A stretch of 64,000 bases of DNA from Thioalkalivibrio sp. XN279 (GTDB lineage: Bacteria > Pseudomonadota > Gammaproteobacteria > Steroidobacterales > XN24), in the NCBI RefSeq assembly GCF_011089885.1, contig NZ_JAANBD010000029.1:62001-126000 (forward strand), written 5' to 3'. Below the pieces are notes generated by a model, which ran no database searches, was not told where the DNA came from, and saw only the letters and a program-made list of their open reading frames with translations. Positions 33,160-42,378 of the stretch are shown piece by piece. Both the position numbers and the translations under genes were made by a program. Within the stretch, counting starts at the first letter, position 1, and each line of letters opens with the position of its first letter.

Positions 33160-33853
33160 AGGCCTTTTCCACGTAGCCCTGCCAGGCGCGGCCGAGCTCG
33201 CGCAGGTAATCGTCGTCCGGCCCGAAAATCATGTGGCGCACCAGCTGCGGTCGCTGCGGGTCGTAGATCAGCACCTCGATCGGCGGCCCCACGGTGACGT
33301 TGCTGCGCATGGTCGCGTCCATCGACAGCAACATCACGCGCGCTGCGTCGTCCAGCTCCAGCCCGGGCTTCACCAGCCGGTCGAGGATGGGCTTGCCGTA
33401 CTTCAGCTCGCCGATCTGCAGGAATGGCGTCTGGTTCGAGGCGCGGATGTAGTTCCCCTCGGGATAGACCAGGAAGATCCCCGGGGCGCGCCCGCGGATC
33501 TGGCCGCCGAGGATGAAGGTGGCCGTCATCGCGGCATCCGACTCGCCGCCCTCGGAATGCTTGCGCCGCTGCTCGGCGTTGATGCCGCCGAGGTACTCGG
33601 CCGCCTCCGCCATGCTCTGCACGGTGCGCAGGTTGGGGCGGCGGTCGAACTCGAGGTCGTGGCGGATGCGCGTCCGGACCGCCTGGGTGGTGCCCAGGTT
33701 GCCGGCCGAAAGCAAAACGAAAAAGCGGTCCGGGGCCTCCAGCAGGACGTGCATCTTGCCGAAGACGCTGACCTGGTCCGGTCCCGCATTGGTGCGCGAG
33801 TCCGAGGCGAACACCAGGCCTCGATCCACGGACAGGGCGACGCAATAGGTCAT
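33098..33853 (-). CDS. Anbu proteasome-type protease
   Basis: A 251-residue N-terminal-nucleophile hydrolase. ATG 33853 gives MTYCVALSVDRGLVFASDSRTNAG: after Met removal T1, D17 and K32 fit the proteasome catalytic Thr/Asp/Lys arrangement. The sequence matches Anbu (ancestral beta-subunit-like) rather than HslV: no hslU is nearby, and the length exceeds HslV (about 175). Anbu forms helical or ring assemblies in the cytoplasm; its substrates are unknown. It is transcribed toward the ATP-grasp operon, overlapping it tail to tail, and follows a small conserved-looking gene by 10 bp. Confidence 0.9.
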   Translation of the reverse strand: MTYCVALSVDRGLVFASDSRTNAGPDQVSVFGKMHVLLEAPDRFFVLLSAGNLGTTQAVRTRIRHDLEFDRRPNLRTVQSMAEAAEYLGGINAEQRRKHSEGGESDAAMTATFILGGQIRGRAPGIFLVYPEGNYIRASNQTPFLQIGELKYGKPILDRLVKPGLELDDAARVMLLSMDATMRSNVTVGPPIEVLIYDPQRPQLVRHMIFGPDDDYLRELGRAWQGYVEKAFSVLPPLPPRPAELLRVVDE

Positions 33854-33863
33854 GCTGCTCCGC

Positions 33864-34262
33864 TCAGGGGATGCGGATCTTGCCGCCGCCGGGCGCGCCC
33901 GGCATGCCCGGCGGCACCGCGGCGCCACCGGCTTCCGGCAGGATGATGGAGCCCGCGGCCTCGCGGCGCATTTCCTGCAGCCGCTGCATGGTTTCCTGCA
34001 CGGCCTTCTCCGCCGCCGGCCCGAAGCCTTCCACCGCCTCGGCCAGCGACCCCGCCGGGATCTCGAAGGACAGGGGCAGCGCCCCGGCCGGCGTCATGAC
34101 CTGGGCCTGGCCGACATAGAGCACCGGGCGACCGTCGTCGCGCGCGCCCGCAGCCGTCACGGGGGTGAGCCGCTGGATGGTTCCGACGCGGCGATCCGTG
34201 AACATTTCTTCGCTGTAGAGGTCGGCGGCGTTCATGCCGGCACCGTTGTCCTGCTCTGCCAT
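33864..34262 (-). CDS. Conserved hypothetical protein upstream of Anbu
   Basis: A 132-residue protein from ATG 34262 (MAEQDNGAGMNAADLYSEE). It has a short beta-rich middle (VGTIQRLTPVTAAGARDDGRPVLYVGQAQVMTPAGALPLSFEIPAG), a helix with LAEAVEGFGPAAEKAVQETMQRLQEMRREA, and a disordered Pro/Gly tail ending GGGKIRIP. No cysteines, signal peptide or membrane segment. I do not recognise a named family. It is 10 bp upstream of anbu and surely co-transcribed, so a partner, adaptor or substrate of the peptidase is a fair guess only. Confidence 0.7.
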   Translation of the reverse strand: MAEQDNGAGMNAADLYSEEMFTDRRVGTIQRLTPVTAAGARDDGRPVLYVGQAQVMTPAGALPLSFEIPAGSLAEAVEGFGPAAEKAVQETMQRLQEMRREAAGSIILPEAGGAAVPPGMPGAPGGGKIRIP

Positions 34263-34345
34263 GTGTAGGTTCCCATTGAAGCGGATTTGGGTGCGAACCT
34301 TAGCAAGTTCGGCCCACGGGTGGAACGGACCAGGCCGCTCCAAAG

Positions 34346-34371
34346 GAAAAGGGCCCCTTGCGGGGCCCCTT
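34346..34371 (-). terminator. Rho-independent terminator of the RRM protein gene
   Basis: On the minus strand GGGCCCC and GGGGCCC pair around a GCAA tetraloop, extended by A-T pairs, then TTTT. It is 39 bp below the RRM stop. Confidence 0.75.
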
Positions 34372-34409
34372 GCCTGCGCGGGGCCGTGGCCCCTTGCGTG
34401 GTCGATGCC

Positions 34410-34697
34410 TTACCAGCGACCGCCGCCGCCGCCACCGCTACGGGCGGGGCGCTCTTCGCGCGGCTTGGCCTGGTTGACCTTGATGTTACGGCCGTTCAGG
34501 GGCTTGTCGTTCAGCCCGCGAATCGCAGCCTCAGCCTCGGAGTTGTCCGACATCTCGACAAAGCCGAAGCCCTTGGACTGGCCCGAGAACTTGTCGGTGA
34601 TGACAGTGGCGCGAGTGACGCTGCCGAACTCCGAAAATGCATTCCGCAGGTCGTCTTCGGTCACGCTGTAGGCCAGATTTCCAACATAGATATTCAT
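34410..34697 (-). CDS. RNA-binding protein with single RRM and glycine-rich tail
   Basis: A 95-residue protein. RNP2 is IYVGNL (3-8) and RNP1 is KGFGFVEM (about 41-48); the C-terminus RSGGGGGGRW is a short RGG-like tail. The start MNIYVGNLAY is preferred; ATG 34712 would add MSTNV. Bacterial single-RRM proteins bind RNA and are often cold-induced. It lies 91 bp downstream of a DEAD-box helicase in the same direction, a sensible pairing for RNA remodelling, and ends at a clear terminator. Confidence 0.9.
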   Translation of the reverse strand: MNIYVGNLAYSVTEDDLRNAFSEFGSVTRATVITDKFSGQSKGFGFVEMSDNSEAEAAIRGLNDKPLNGRNIKVNQAKPREERPARSGGGGGGRW

Positions 34698-34788
34698 AAC
34701 GTTTGTGCTCATTCCATACATAAGTGCGTCGTAGTGATGATGCAGCCGCGGGTACCCGACGCACGAAGCGCCCGCCGCTGAGTTGCCC

Positions 34789-36060
<1,272 letters not shown>

Positions 36061-36210
36061 AAGTACGCGTGATCTCCTGATCAGGTATTTCGCCCAGCGG
36101 AAGCTTCGCTCCGGCCGGTCCAGGCTCGATGTTCAAGTTGCTCGAGGCTGACCAGTTGGGGTGCTGCCGCAAGGGCCGGATGCAGACCGGTGTGCATCAG
36201 GAGTGGGCGC

Positions 36211-36239
36211 ACTATAGCACAGGGCCACAAAAAACAATG
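36211..36239 (-). promoter_or_regulatory. Candidate promoter of the rhlE gene with long leader
   Basis: The minus strand has TATAGT at 36216-36211 with CATTGT 17 bp upstream, in an AT-rich island unusual for this GC-rich window. The start would be near 36203, giving a leader of about 143 nt before ATG 36060. Confidence 0.45.
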
Positions 36240-36298
36240 ATTTATTTTCGCTCCGGGTCGCGGGGCGGCCCCGGTGCCCGCAACCGTGCTGCCCGGCG

Positions 36299-36745
36299 TC
36301 AGTCTCCCAGCGCCACGATGCACTCGATCTCGACGCGGGCGCCGAGCGCCAGGCCGTTGACCCCGAGCGCACTGCGCGCCGGCCTGTTTTCGGGGAAGAA
36401 CTCCCGGTAGACCTCGTTCATCGCCGCCCACTCGCCCATGTCGGCGAGGAACACGGTGCACTTCACCACTCGGTCCATGGAACCGCCGTGGCGCAGCACC
36501 GCCGCGCGAATGTTCTCCAGCGTCTGGCGCGTCTCCGGCTGGATGCCGCCAGGCGCCAGCTCAGCAGTGCCGGGCTTGTTGCCGAGCATCCCGGAGAGGA
36601 ACAGCAGGTCGCCGGCGCGGACGGCCTCGGAGAACGGCCACTTGCCCTCGGTGTCGCCCGGCGGCGGGTAGAACTCGACCTCGGTCGCGAGGGCGGTGCA
36701 GGCCAGCAGCATCGCCGCCAGGAAAGTGATGGTGCGTGTACTCAT
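36299..36745 (-). CDS. Secreted RidA family protein
   Basis: A 148-residue protein with an N-terminal signal peptide (MSTRTITFLAAMLLACTALA, then TEVEF) followed by a RidA/YjgF fold: PFSEAVRAGDLLFLSGMLG, TRQTLENIRAAVLRHGGSMDRVVKCTVFLAD, NRPARSALGVNGLALGARVEIECIVAL. The arginine in RPARSALGV corresponds to the ligand-binding Arg of RidA imine deaminases. Export to the periplasm is unusual for this mostly cytosolic family. It is 23 bp below a GMC dehydrogenase gene and probably in its operon. Confidence 0.85.
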   Translation of the reverse strand: MSTRTITFLAAMLLACTALATEVEFYPPPGDTEGKWPFSEAVRAGDLLFLSGMLGNKPGTAELAPGGIQPETRQTLENIRAAVLRHGGSMDRVVKCTVFLADMGEWAAMNEVYREFFPENRPARSALGVNGLALGARVEIECIVALGD

Positions 36746-36768
36746 GCCTGTGATCCCCTCAGTTGCCC

Positions 36769-38430
36769 TCAGATCTCGCCGCGACGGGCGAACTCGCCGA
36801 TGTGATGAGCGGCCCGGAAGGCCAGCGCCATGATGGTCATGGTGGGCTGCCCGCGACCCGACGTCACCATGCTCGAGCCGTCGCAGATGAACAGGTTGGG
36901 CACGTCATGGCTGCGATGGTAGCGGTCCACCACGGCGCGCTGCGGATCGTCGCCCATGCGGCAGGTGCCGAGCAGGTGCGCCCCGACGGTTTCCGGCTCC
37001 ACCGGCTTGCGCCAGGTCTTCTCCGCGCCCGCCGCGTCCAGGATGCGCTCCGCCCAGTCCTGCAGGAAGGTCGCCATGGCCAGGTCGTGCGGGTGGTCGT
37101 TGTACGTGACGCGCATGGCCGGCCGGCCGAAGCGGTCCTTCAGCTCGGGGTCCAGCGTGATGTTGTTCCGGTCCATGGCCAGCGAGGTGGTGCTGGCGGC
37201 CAGCATCATGCTGCGCGTGAAGCCGTAGGCCAGGTCCCGCTTGAAACCCGCGCCCCAGCGCGGCGTGTCGGGCGGCATGCCGGTGAGCGCGTAGAGCATG
37301 GGCGAAGCGCTGAGGAAGGGGCGCGCGTCGATGGCGCCGCCACCGTAGAAGCCGCGCTTCGGGTCGGAGTCGTAGAAGTCATGCACGATGCGGCTGCACT
37401 GCACGCTCTTGTAGTCATGCAGCGGCTGGTCGAACCAGGCGTAGGTCGCGGAGTGGGCGTTGAACATCAGGTTGCGGCCGACCAGGCCGCTGCCGTTGGC
37501 GAGGCCGTCCGGGAAACGCTCCGAGGCCGACATCAGTAACAGGCGTGGCGTCTCGGCGCCGTTGGCGGCGACGATGACGACCCTGGCGCGCTGCCCCTGC
37601 TCCTGTCCCGCGGCGTCATAATAAAGCACCTCGCTGGCGCGGCCGCGCGCATCGGTCTCGATCCGGTGCACCGTGCACTGCGAGCGTATCTCGCAGCGGC
37701 CGGTCGCCTCGGCCTGGGGAATCATGGTCACCAGCGTCGAGGACTTGGCGCCGGTCTCGCAGCCGAAGCCCATGCAGAAGCCGCAGTGGATGCAGGGCGC
37801 GCGGCCGTTGAAGGGCTGGGAGAGAATCGCCACCGGCGCGACCTGGGGATGCAGGCCGAGTTCGCGCGCACCTTTCTCCAGCAGCACGCCGGACGACTTC
37901 ACCGACATCGGCGGCAGCGGATAGGGCCGCGAGCGCGGCGGATCGAATGGCCCGGGCGCGCCGGAGACGCCGATCTCCCAGTCGACGCGGGTGTAATAGG
38001 GCTCCAGCTCGTCGTAGTCGAGCGGCCAGTCCGCGAGGTCCGCGTTGTCGATCGCTCCGAGCAGGCTGCGCTCCTTGAAATCCACCGGGCGCAGGCGCCA
38101 GAAGTTGGCCGAGAAATGCACGCTGCTGCCGCCGACCATGCGTGCGTAGTAGGCCGGCGGGAAGTCCGGGACCTCGGCCTTTTCGCTCGCGTCGTGGCGG
38201 AAGGTCTGCGGGTCCCCGCCAAGCGGGCCGCCCACGTACTCGTGATTGAACATCACCGAGAGCTCGTCGTGGGTGAACTCGTGAGTGCGGCGGTAGCGGC
38301 CCTGCTCGAGCACCACGACCTTGAAACCCTGCACCGAGAGTTCGCGTGCCAGGATGCCGCCGGCCGAGCCGGAACCGATGATGACGAAGTCCACCGCTTC
38401 GCGCTGCGGGAAGCGCGGCTGCTCAATCAT
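36769..38430 (-). CDS. GMC family oxidoreductase (gluconate 2-dehydrogenase large-subunit type)
   Basis: A 553-residue FAD oxidoreductase. The dinucleotide-binding motif is VDFVIIGSGSAGGILARELSVQ (14-35), and the GMC C-terminal signature region is VGAHLLGTCRMGDDPQRAVVD followed by NLFICDGSSMVTS. A cysteine-rich stretch (CIHCGFCMGFGCETG) could bind a cofactor or metal. Partner genes are a TAT-exported subunit 3 upstream (8-bp overlap) and secreted RidA downstream. The large subunit has no signal peptide and would be exported with its partner. Alcohol, sugar acid or sterol substrate is undetermined; no cytochrome c subunit is adjacent. Confidence 0.87.
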   Translation of the reverse strand: MIEQPRFPQREAVDFVIIGSGSAGGILARELSVQGFKVVVLEQGRYRRTHEFTHDELSVMFNHEYVGGPLGGDPQTFRHDASEKAEVPDFPPAYYARMVGGSSVHFSANFWRLRPVDFKERSLLGAIDNADLADWPLDYDELEPYYTRVDWEIGVSGAPGPFDPPRSRPYPLPPMSVKSSGVLLEKGARELGLHPQVAPVAILSQPFNGRAPCIHCGFCMGFGCETGAKSSTLVTMIPQAEATGRCEIRSQCTVHRIETDARGRASEVLYYDAAGQEQGQRARVVIVAANGAETPRLLLMSASERFPDGLANGSGLVGRNLMFNAHSATYAWFDQPLHDYKSVQCSRIVHDFYDSDPKRGFYGGGAIDARPFLSASPMLYALTGMPPDTPRWGAGFKRDLAYGFTRSMMLAASTTSLAMDRNNITLDPELKDRFGRPAMRVTYNDHPHDLAMATFLQDWAERILDAAGAEKTWRKPVEPETVGAHLLGTCRMGDDPQRAVVDRYHRSHDVPNLFICDGSSMVTSGRGQPTMTIMALAFRAAHHIGEFARRGEI

Positions 38431-39061
38431 GATCGTGGCCCCCGCCCGTCATGGCCTGGTGGCCCAGGGTACTGGCGCCGACGGCAGCGTCGTAATGGCC
38501 GAAGGGCGGCGCCCAGCCATGGCGATGGTCGAAACCGATCAGCTTCCAGCCCGCGTAACCGCGATTGCCGCCGTAAATGGGCAGGGCGAACATCCCGGCC
38601 ACCGTCAGGTAGTGCACCAGGCCGAAGAACGGCGTCTCCTCGATCTGGCGCAGCAGGGCGTCCTGGCGCTCGGCGTCGAGCGCGGCAAAAGGCTGCCCGT
38701 GCGCCTCGACCGCGCGGGCGTCGAGGCCGGCACGCCCCTCGGTCAACAGCCCGGCCGAGTCGGACATGAAGCTGCCCACGGCCTGGTCGATGAAATGGAT
38801 CACGCCCGCCTCGTGCGCACCCGGCGTGTCGTCACTCGGGACGACCCGGGCCGCCACGGCCGCGAGCGCGGCGGCTTCCGCGGCGTCGAGATGGAGAAAG
38901 GCGGCACCGGCCTCGTGCGCCTTGGCGGCAGCCCCGGCGGCGGCGAGCAGGGCGGGCGCATGCGCGGCCATCAGGCTGGTACCGATGACACCACCCGAGG
39001 CGGCAAGGAAATCGCGCCGGGTCATCCCGGATGGACGGCAGGGGCCCCGGTCTGGCTTCAT
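38423..39061 (-). CDS. Gluconate 2-dehydrogenase subunit 3 family protein (TAT-exported)
   Basis: A 212-residue small subunit. A twin-arginine signal MTRRDFLAASGGVIGTSLMAAHAPALL begins at residue 13; start at 39061 or at that internal Met (39025). The mature part has the family pattern DAAEAAALAAVAARVVPSDDTPGAHEAGVIHFIDQAV and ETPFFGLVHYLTVAGMFALPIYGGNRGYAGWKLIGF, ending in a His-rich tail. It likely carries the FAD subunit across the membrane. The TAT motif and 8-bp overlap with the GMC gene support a two-subunit periplasmic dehydrogenase. Confidence 0.87.
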   Translation of the reverse strand: MKPDRGPCRPSGMTRRDFLAASGGVIGTSLMAAHAPALLAAAGAAAKAHEAGAAFLHLDAAEAAALAAVAARVVPSDDTPGAHEAGVIHFIDQAVGSFMSDSAGLLTEGRAGLDARAVEAHGQPFAALDAERQDALLRQIEETPFFGLVHYLTVAGMFALPIYGGNRGYAGWKLIGFDHRHGWAPPFGHYDAAVGASTLGHQAMTGGGHDHD

Positions 39062-39193
39062 CGCTGTTGTTCCTGGTCGAGGCGAACGCGCCGTGGCGCC
39101 GAGGATAATCGTCGCTGCCGGCGAAAGCGATTCGCGCACTGCAGCACGAGGCGCAGGCGCGTTATAGTCGGCAATTAGCCACGGAGCGCCGCG

Positions 39194-40213
39194 ATGAGTG
39201 GTCGCCAGGACAACGCCCTCGCCTACCAGGACCTGCAGCCGGACGACATCCTCGATTCCGTGGAGAGCCTCGGGCTGGTTTGCGACGGCCGCCTGCTGCC
39301 CTTGAACAGCTACGAGAACCGGGTCTACCAGGTAGGCCTCGAGGACGGCGGCCCGGTGATCGCGAAGTTCTATCGCCCCGGCCGCTGGAGCGATGCCGCC
39401 ATCCAGGAAGAGCACGATTTCGCTGCCGAGCTGGCGGCGCACGAGGTGCCCGTGGTGGCGCCGCTGCGGCGCGACGGGCAAAGCCTGCACCGCCACGCGG
39501 CTTTTCGCTTCAGCGTGTCGCCGCGGGTGGCGGGCCGGGAGCCCGAGCTCGACGATTTCAACCTGCTCAGGCAGGTCGGGCGGCTGGTGGGCCGGCTGCA
39601 CCTGTGCGGCGAGACTCGCCGCTTCGAGCACCGCCCGCAACTGACGCCGGCGCGCATGGGCGCAGAGTCCGTGGATTACCTGCTGCGCCAGGACTTCCTC
39701 CCCGAGGCGCTGCGTCCCGCTTACCAGAGCCTGTGCCGGGACCTGCTGCAAGCCGTCGACCAGGCGTGGGCGCGCGTGCAGCCTCGTACGCTGCGCCTGC
39801 ACGGCGACTTCCATCCCGGCAACGTGCTGGTGCACGAAAGCCAGGCGCGGATCGTCGACCTGGACGACTGCTGCACCGGTCCCGCCGTGCAGGACCTGTG
39901 GATGTTCCTGTCCGGTGAGCGCGCAGAGCAGGAACCGCAGCTGGCGGAACTGCTGGCGGGTTACACGGAGTTCCGCCGCTTCGAGCTCGCAGAGCTGCAG
40001 CTGGTGGAGCCGCTGCGCAGCCTGCGTATCATGCATTACGCGGCCTGGCTGGCACGACGCTGGAACGACCCGGCCTTCCGCATTGCCTTTCCCTGGTTCG
40101 GCACGCCGCGCTACTGGGACGAGCACGTGCTGTCCTTGCGCGAGCAGCTGGCGCTGGTGCAGGAACCGGCGCTGGAATGGCAGCCGCCGCAGGCTGCGGA
40201 GAACGCTTATTGA
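39194..40213 (+). CDS. srkA: Stress response serine/threonine protein kinase (YihE/SrkA/RdoA)
   Basis: A 339-residue kinase of the YihE family. The N-terminal LNSYENRVYQVGLEDGGPVIAKFYRP holds the nucleotide-loop and lysine; RLHGDFHPGNVLVHE is the catalytic loop and IVDLDDCCTGPAVQDLWMFLSG the metal site. E. coli SrkA counters stress-induced death linked to MazEF. Start ATG 39194 has ACGGAGCG just upstream, and a TATAGT -10-like box at 39163-39168. Divergent from the GMC operon. Confidence 0.93.
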   Translation: MSGRQDNALAYQDLQPDDILDSVESLGLVCDGRLLPLNSYENRVYQVGLEDGGPVIAKFYRPGRWSDAAIQEEHDFAAELAAHEVPVVAPLRRDGQSLHRHAAFRFSVSPRVAGREPELDDFNLLRQVGRLVGRLHLCGETRRFEHRPQLTPARMGAESVDYLLRQDFLPEALRPAYQSLCRDLLQAVDQAWARVQPRTLRLHGDFHPGNVLVHESQARIVDLDDCCTGPAVQDLWMFLSGERAEQEPQLAELLAGYTEFRRFELAELQLVEPLRSLRIMHYAAWLARRWNDPAFRIAFPWFGTPRYWDEHVLSLREQLALVQEPALEWQPPQAAENAY

Positions 40214-40230
40214 TCGGGCCCGGATAATAG

Positions 40231-40650
40231 ATGAGTATTAGGCACATGAATACTCAAGCCGCCCCAAGCGCCCCCCCTGCGCCCCTGCCAGGCCGCCTGA
40301 ACCGGGAATTCCTCACCATGCAGCGCATGGTGGAGATCTGGTGTCGCGACAAGCACGGCGGGGACGTCCGCCACCATGGCCCCTGCGCCGACTGCAGCGA
40401 CTTCCTTGAGTACGCCCATCGCCGCCTCGAGAAGTGCCCCTACGGCGAGGACAAGCCCACCTGCGCCAAGTGCCCCATCCATTGCTACAAGCGCGCGCAG
40501 CGCGAGCTGGCGCGGGACATCATGCGCTATGCCGGTCCGCGCATGACCTTGCGCCATCCCTGGCTGTCGCTCATGCACCTGGTCGACAAGGTGCGCAAGG
40601 TCGAGCATCCGATGGCGCTGCGGCGGCGAAATGCCGGCAGGGACGACTAG
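40231..40650 (+). CDS. ygbA: Nitrous oxide-stimulated promoter family protein (YgbA)
   Basis: A 139-residue cysteine-rich protein (or 134 if ATG 40246 is used). Conserved residues include VEIWCRDKHG, CADCSDFLEYAHRRLEKCPYGEDKPTCAKCPIHCYK and MRYAGPRM: six cysteines in CxxC-like sets suggest metal or cluster binding. YgbA family genes belong to nitric-oxide (NsrR) regulons in enteric bacteria and are linked to recovery from nitrosative stress. An 8-bp inverted repeat covers the start region, suggesting direct control there. It lies 17 bp below srkA but probably has its own signal. Confidence 0.87.
   Translation: MSIRHMNTQAAPSAPPAPLPGRLNREFLTMQRMVEIWCRDKHGGDVRHHGPCADCSDFLEYAHRRLEKCPYGEDKPTCAKCPIHCYKRAQRELARDIMRYAGPRMTLRHPWLSLMHLVDKVRKVEHPMALRRRNAGRDD
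40232..40256 (+). promoter_or_regulatory. Inverted repeat over the ygbA start, candidate operator
   Basis: TGAGTATT (40232-40239) and AATACTCA (40249-40256) are perfect 8-bp arms with a 9-nt spacer. The left arm starts within the first possible ATG (40231) and the second ATG (40246) sits in the spacer. It could be a repressor site or a hairpin over the ribosome site. It only loosely resembles an NsrR site. Confidence 0.45.
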
Positions 40651-40735
40651 GCCGGGAGTCGGACCACGACGCGGTGTTGCTCGTACCGAAACGGGTGTTA
40701 GCATTTCCCGGTCTCGACTCTGCAGGTGTTGATCG

Positions 40736-41479
40736 ATGTCCGGAGACCCCGTTTCCCGCCGCGGCTTCCTCAAGCTCTGCGCCAGTACCGGCGCCTTGGT
40801 CGCCGGCAGCCCCGCGCTGCTGGCCAGGACGCCGCCTGAACGCAGCCATTCCACCCCGGCCCGCCTGGTGCACAGCAGCGGACGGCCGCTGCGCCTGGAC
40901 GACCTGGAGGTGGGTGAGAACTATGTTTTTCACTACCCCTACGTGACCACGCCCTGCTTCATCCTCAACCTGGGCAAGCCGGCCTTGCCCCGGGACGGGC
41001 TGGAGATGGACGACGGGCGCAAGTACAGCTGGCGAGGAGGAGTCGGGCCGCAACGGTCGGTGGTGGCGTTCTCGGCGATCTGCGCCCATCGCATGAGCTA
41101 CCCGACGCCGACGGTCAGCTTCATCAACTACCGCCACGAGCCCACGGCTTACACGACCCGGGAGCTCAAGATGGCCCGGCGCGAGCAGGTGATTTACTGC
41201 TGCTCCGAAGGCAGCGTCTACGACCCCGCGGAAGGATGTCGCGTGCTCGGCGGACCGGCGCCCCAGCCCCTGGCCGCGGTGGATCTCGGCCTGGACGAGG
41301 ACACGGGCGAGCTGCGCGCCCTGGGCATGTACGGGGGCGACATGTTCGAGCGTTTCTTCGAGAAGTTCGGCTTCCAGCTCGCCCTGCAGAGCGAGATCTC
41401 CGACATCCGCGCCCCGGTCGGCGAAGCCACCCAGGTAGTCCGCCTCAGCGACTACAGCTCGAACAGCAACGTCTGCTGA
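40736..41479 (+). CDS. TAT-exported Rieske-like protein with altered ligand motif
   Basis: A 247-residue protein with a twin-arginine signal (SRRGFLKLCASTGALVAG, 7-24). A Rieske-like domain follows: CAH (C117, H119) for the first motif and YCCSEGSVYDPAEG for the second. In ordinary Rieske proteins the second motif is CxxH; here the aligned position after C155 is E158, so one histidine ligand appears to be glutamate and the usual disulfide cysteines are also missing. Periplasmic electron transfer is likely if a cluster binds. ATG 40736 is the only good start. Neighbours give no clear partner. Confidence 0.7.
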   Translation: MSGDPVSRRGFLKLCASTGALVAGSPALLARTPPERSHSTPARLVHSSGRPLRLDDLEVGENYVFHYPYVTTPCFILNLGKPALPRDGLEMDDGRKYSWRGGVGPQRSVVAFSAICAHRMSYPTPTVSFINYRHEPTAYTTRELKMARREQVIYCCSEGSVYDPAEGCRVLGGPAPQPLAAVDLGLDEDTGELRALGMYGGDMFERFFEKFGFQLALQSEISDIRAPVGEATQVVRLSDYSSNSNVC

Positions 41480-41527
41480 GCGCGGCCGGCCGGCTCGCGC
41501 AGCGGGTTACGCGCGGCACGCCGCGTC

Positions 41528-42289
41528 TCAGCCCGGGCGGCGCCGCAGCAGGGCCTCCGCCTCGGCATGCCCCTGCAGCCGCGCCACGTCGGCCGGCGTG
41601 CGCCCTTCCCCGTCGGCAGCGCCGGGCTCGGCCCCGGACTCGAGCAGCCGCCGCACGATCGGTGCGTAGCCGCGTCCTGCGGCGATGTGGAGCGCCGTGG
41701 CGCCGGATTCTTCCCGTGCCTGGAGATCGGCCCGCCCGGAGGCGAGGATGGCGTCGACCGCCCGGATGTACCCGCCGGAGACGGCGCGCATCAGGGGGGT
41801 CCAACCGTAGGCATCAGTCTCGGCCGGGTTTGCGCCGGCCTCGAGGAGGATGGGAATGAGGGCGTGGCGTCCCTTCGCGGCAGCCACCAGCATGGGCGTC
41901 CACCCGATCCGCGCACGCGCATTGGGGTCCGCGCCGGCGCCCAGGAGGAGCCGCGCCATGGCGGTGTCGCCCGCCGAGACGGCGTACATCAGCGCGGTGC
42001 CGCCATTGGCATTACGCTCGTCCACTTCGGCGCCCGCCTCGAGCAGGGCCTGCGCCCGCGCCATGTCACCGTCCCCCGCCGCCTGCATCAACTCGGTCTT
42101 GCCGAGCGACGACGGCGCGGCATAGTCGTGCATGGTCTCGAGCCTGCCGTCCCAGGCGCGTGGATCCACTGCCTCTTCGGCCGCGACGGCGAGGGCCGGG
42201 GCAAGCGCGAGGACGGCCGCAAGCGGCCGCAGGACGCTTGCGACAGTCTTCTTCGCCGGCCCTGACGGGGTAGTCGAACTCATGCCCAT
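41528..42289 (-). CDS. Secreted ankyrin-repeat protein
   Basis: A 253-residue protein. A basic N-terminus and hydrophobic segment (VLRPLAAVLALAPALAVAAEEA, 19-40) form a probable signal peptide. Five to six ankyrin repeats follow, each with the GxTPLMxA theme: GKTELMQAAGDGD, GGTALMYAVSAGD, GWTPMLVAAAKGR, GWTPLMRAVSGGY, GATALHIAAGRGY, GRTPADVARLQGH. Ankyrin repeats bind other proteins; in the periplasm the partner could be a redox protein, but nothing in the sequence says which. It is just downstream of the formate dehydrogenase operon terminator, same strand. Confidence 0.85.
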   Translation of the reverse strand: MGMSSTTPSGPAKKTVASVLRPLAAVLALAPALAVAAEEAVDPRAWDGRLETMHDYAAPSSLGKTELMQAAGDGDMARAQALLEAGAEVDERNANGGTALMYAVSAGDTAMARLLLGAGADPNARARIGWTPMLVAAAKGRHALIPILLEAGANPAETDAYGWTPLMRAVSGGYIRAVDAILASGRADLQAREESGATALHIAAGRGYAPIVRRLLESGAEPGAADGEGRTPADVARLQGHAEAEALLRRRPG

Positions 42290-42331
42290 AACATGCCCTG
42301 ATTCGGAGTGCTTGACCAGCCCCTGAAATGA

Positions 42332-42355
42332 ACGGGGGCGCCGAAGCGCCCCCGT
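42332..42355 (-). terminator. Terminator of the formate dehydrogenase operon
   Basis: Perfect 10-bp stem (ACGGGGGCGC with GCGCCCCCGT) around a TTCG tetraloop on the minus strand, followed by TCATTTC. It lies 24 bp after the gamma-subunit stop. The U-tract is weak but the stem is very stable. Confidence 0.7.
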
Positions 42356-42378
42356 CCTCCTGGGTCAGATACCGCGCC

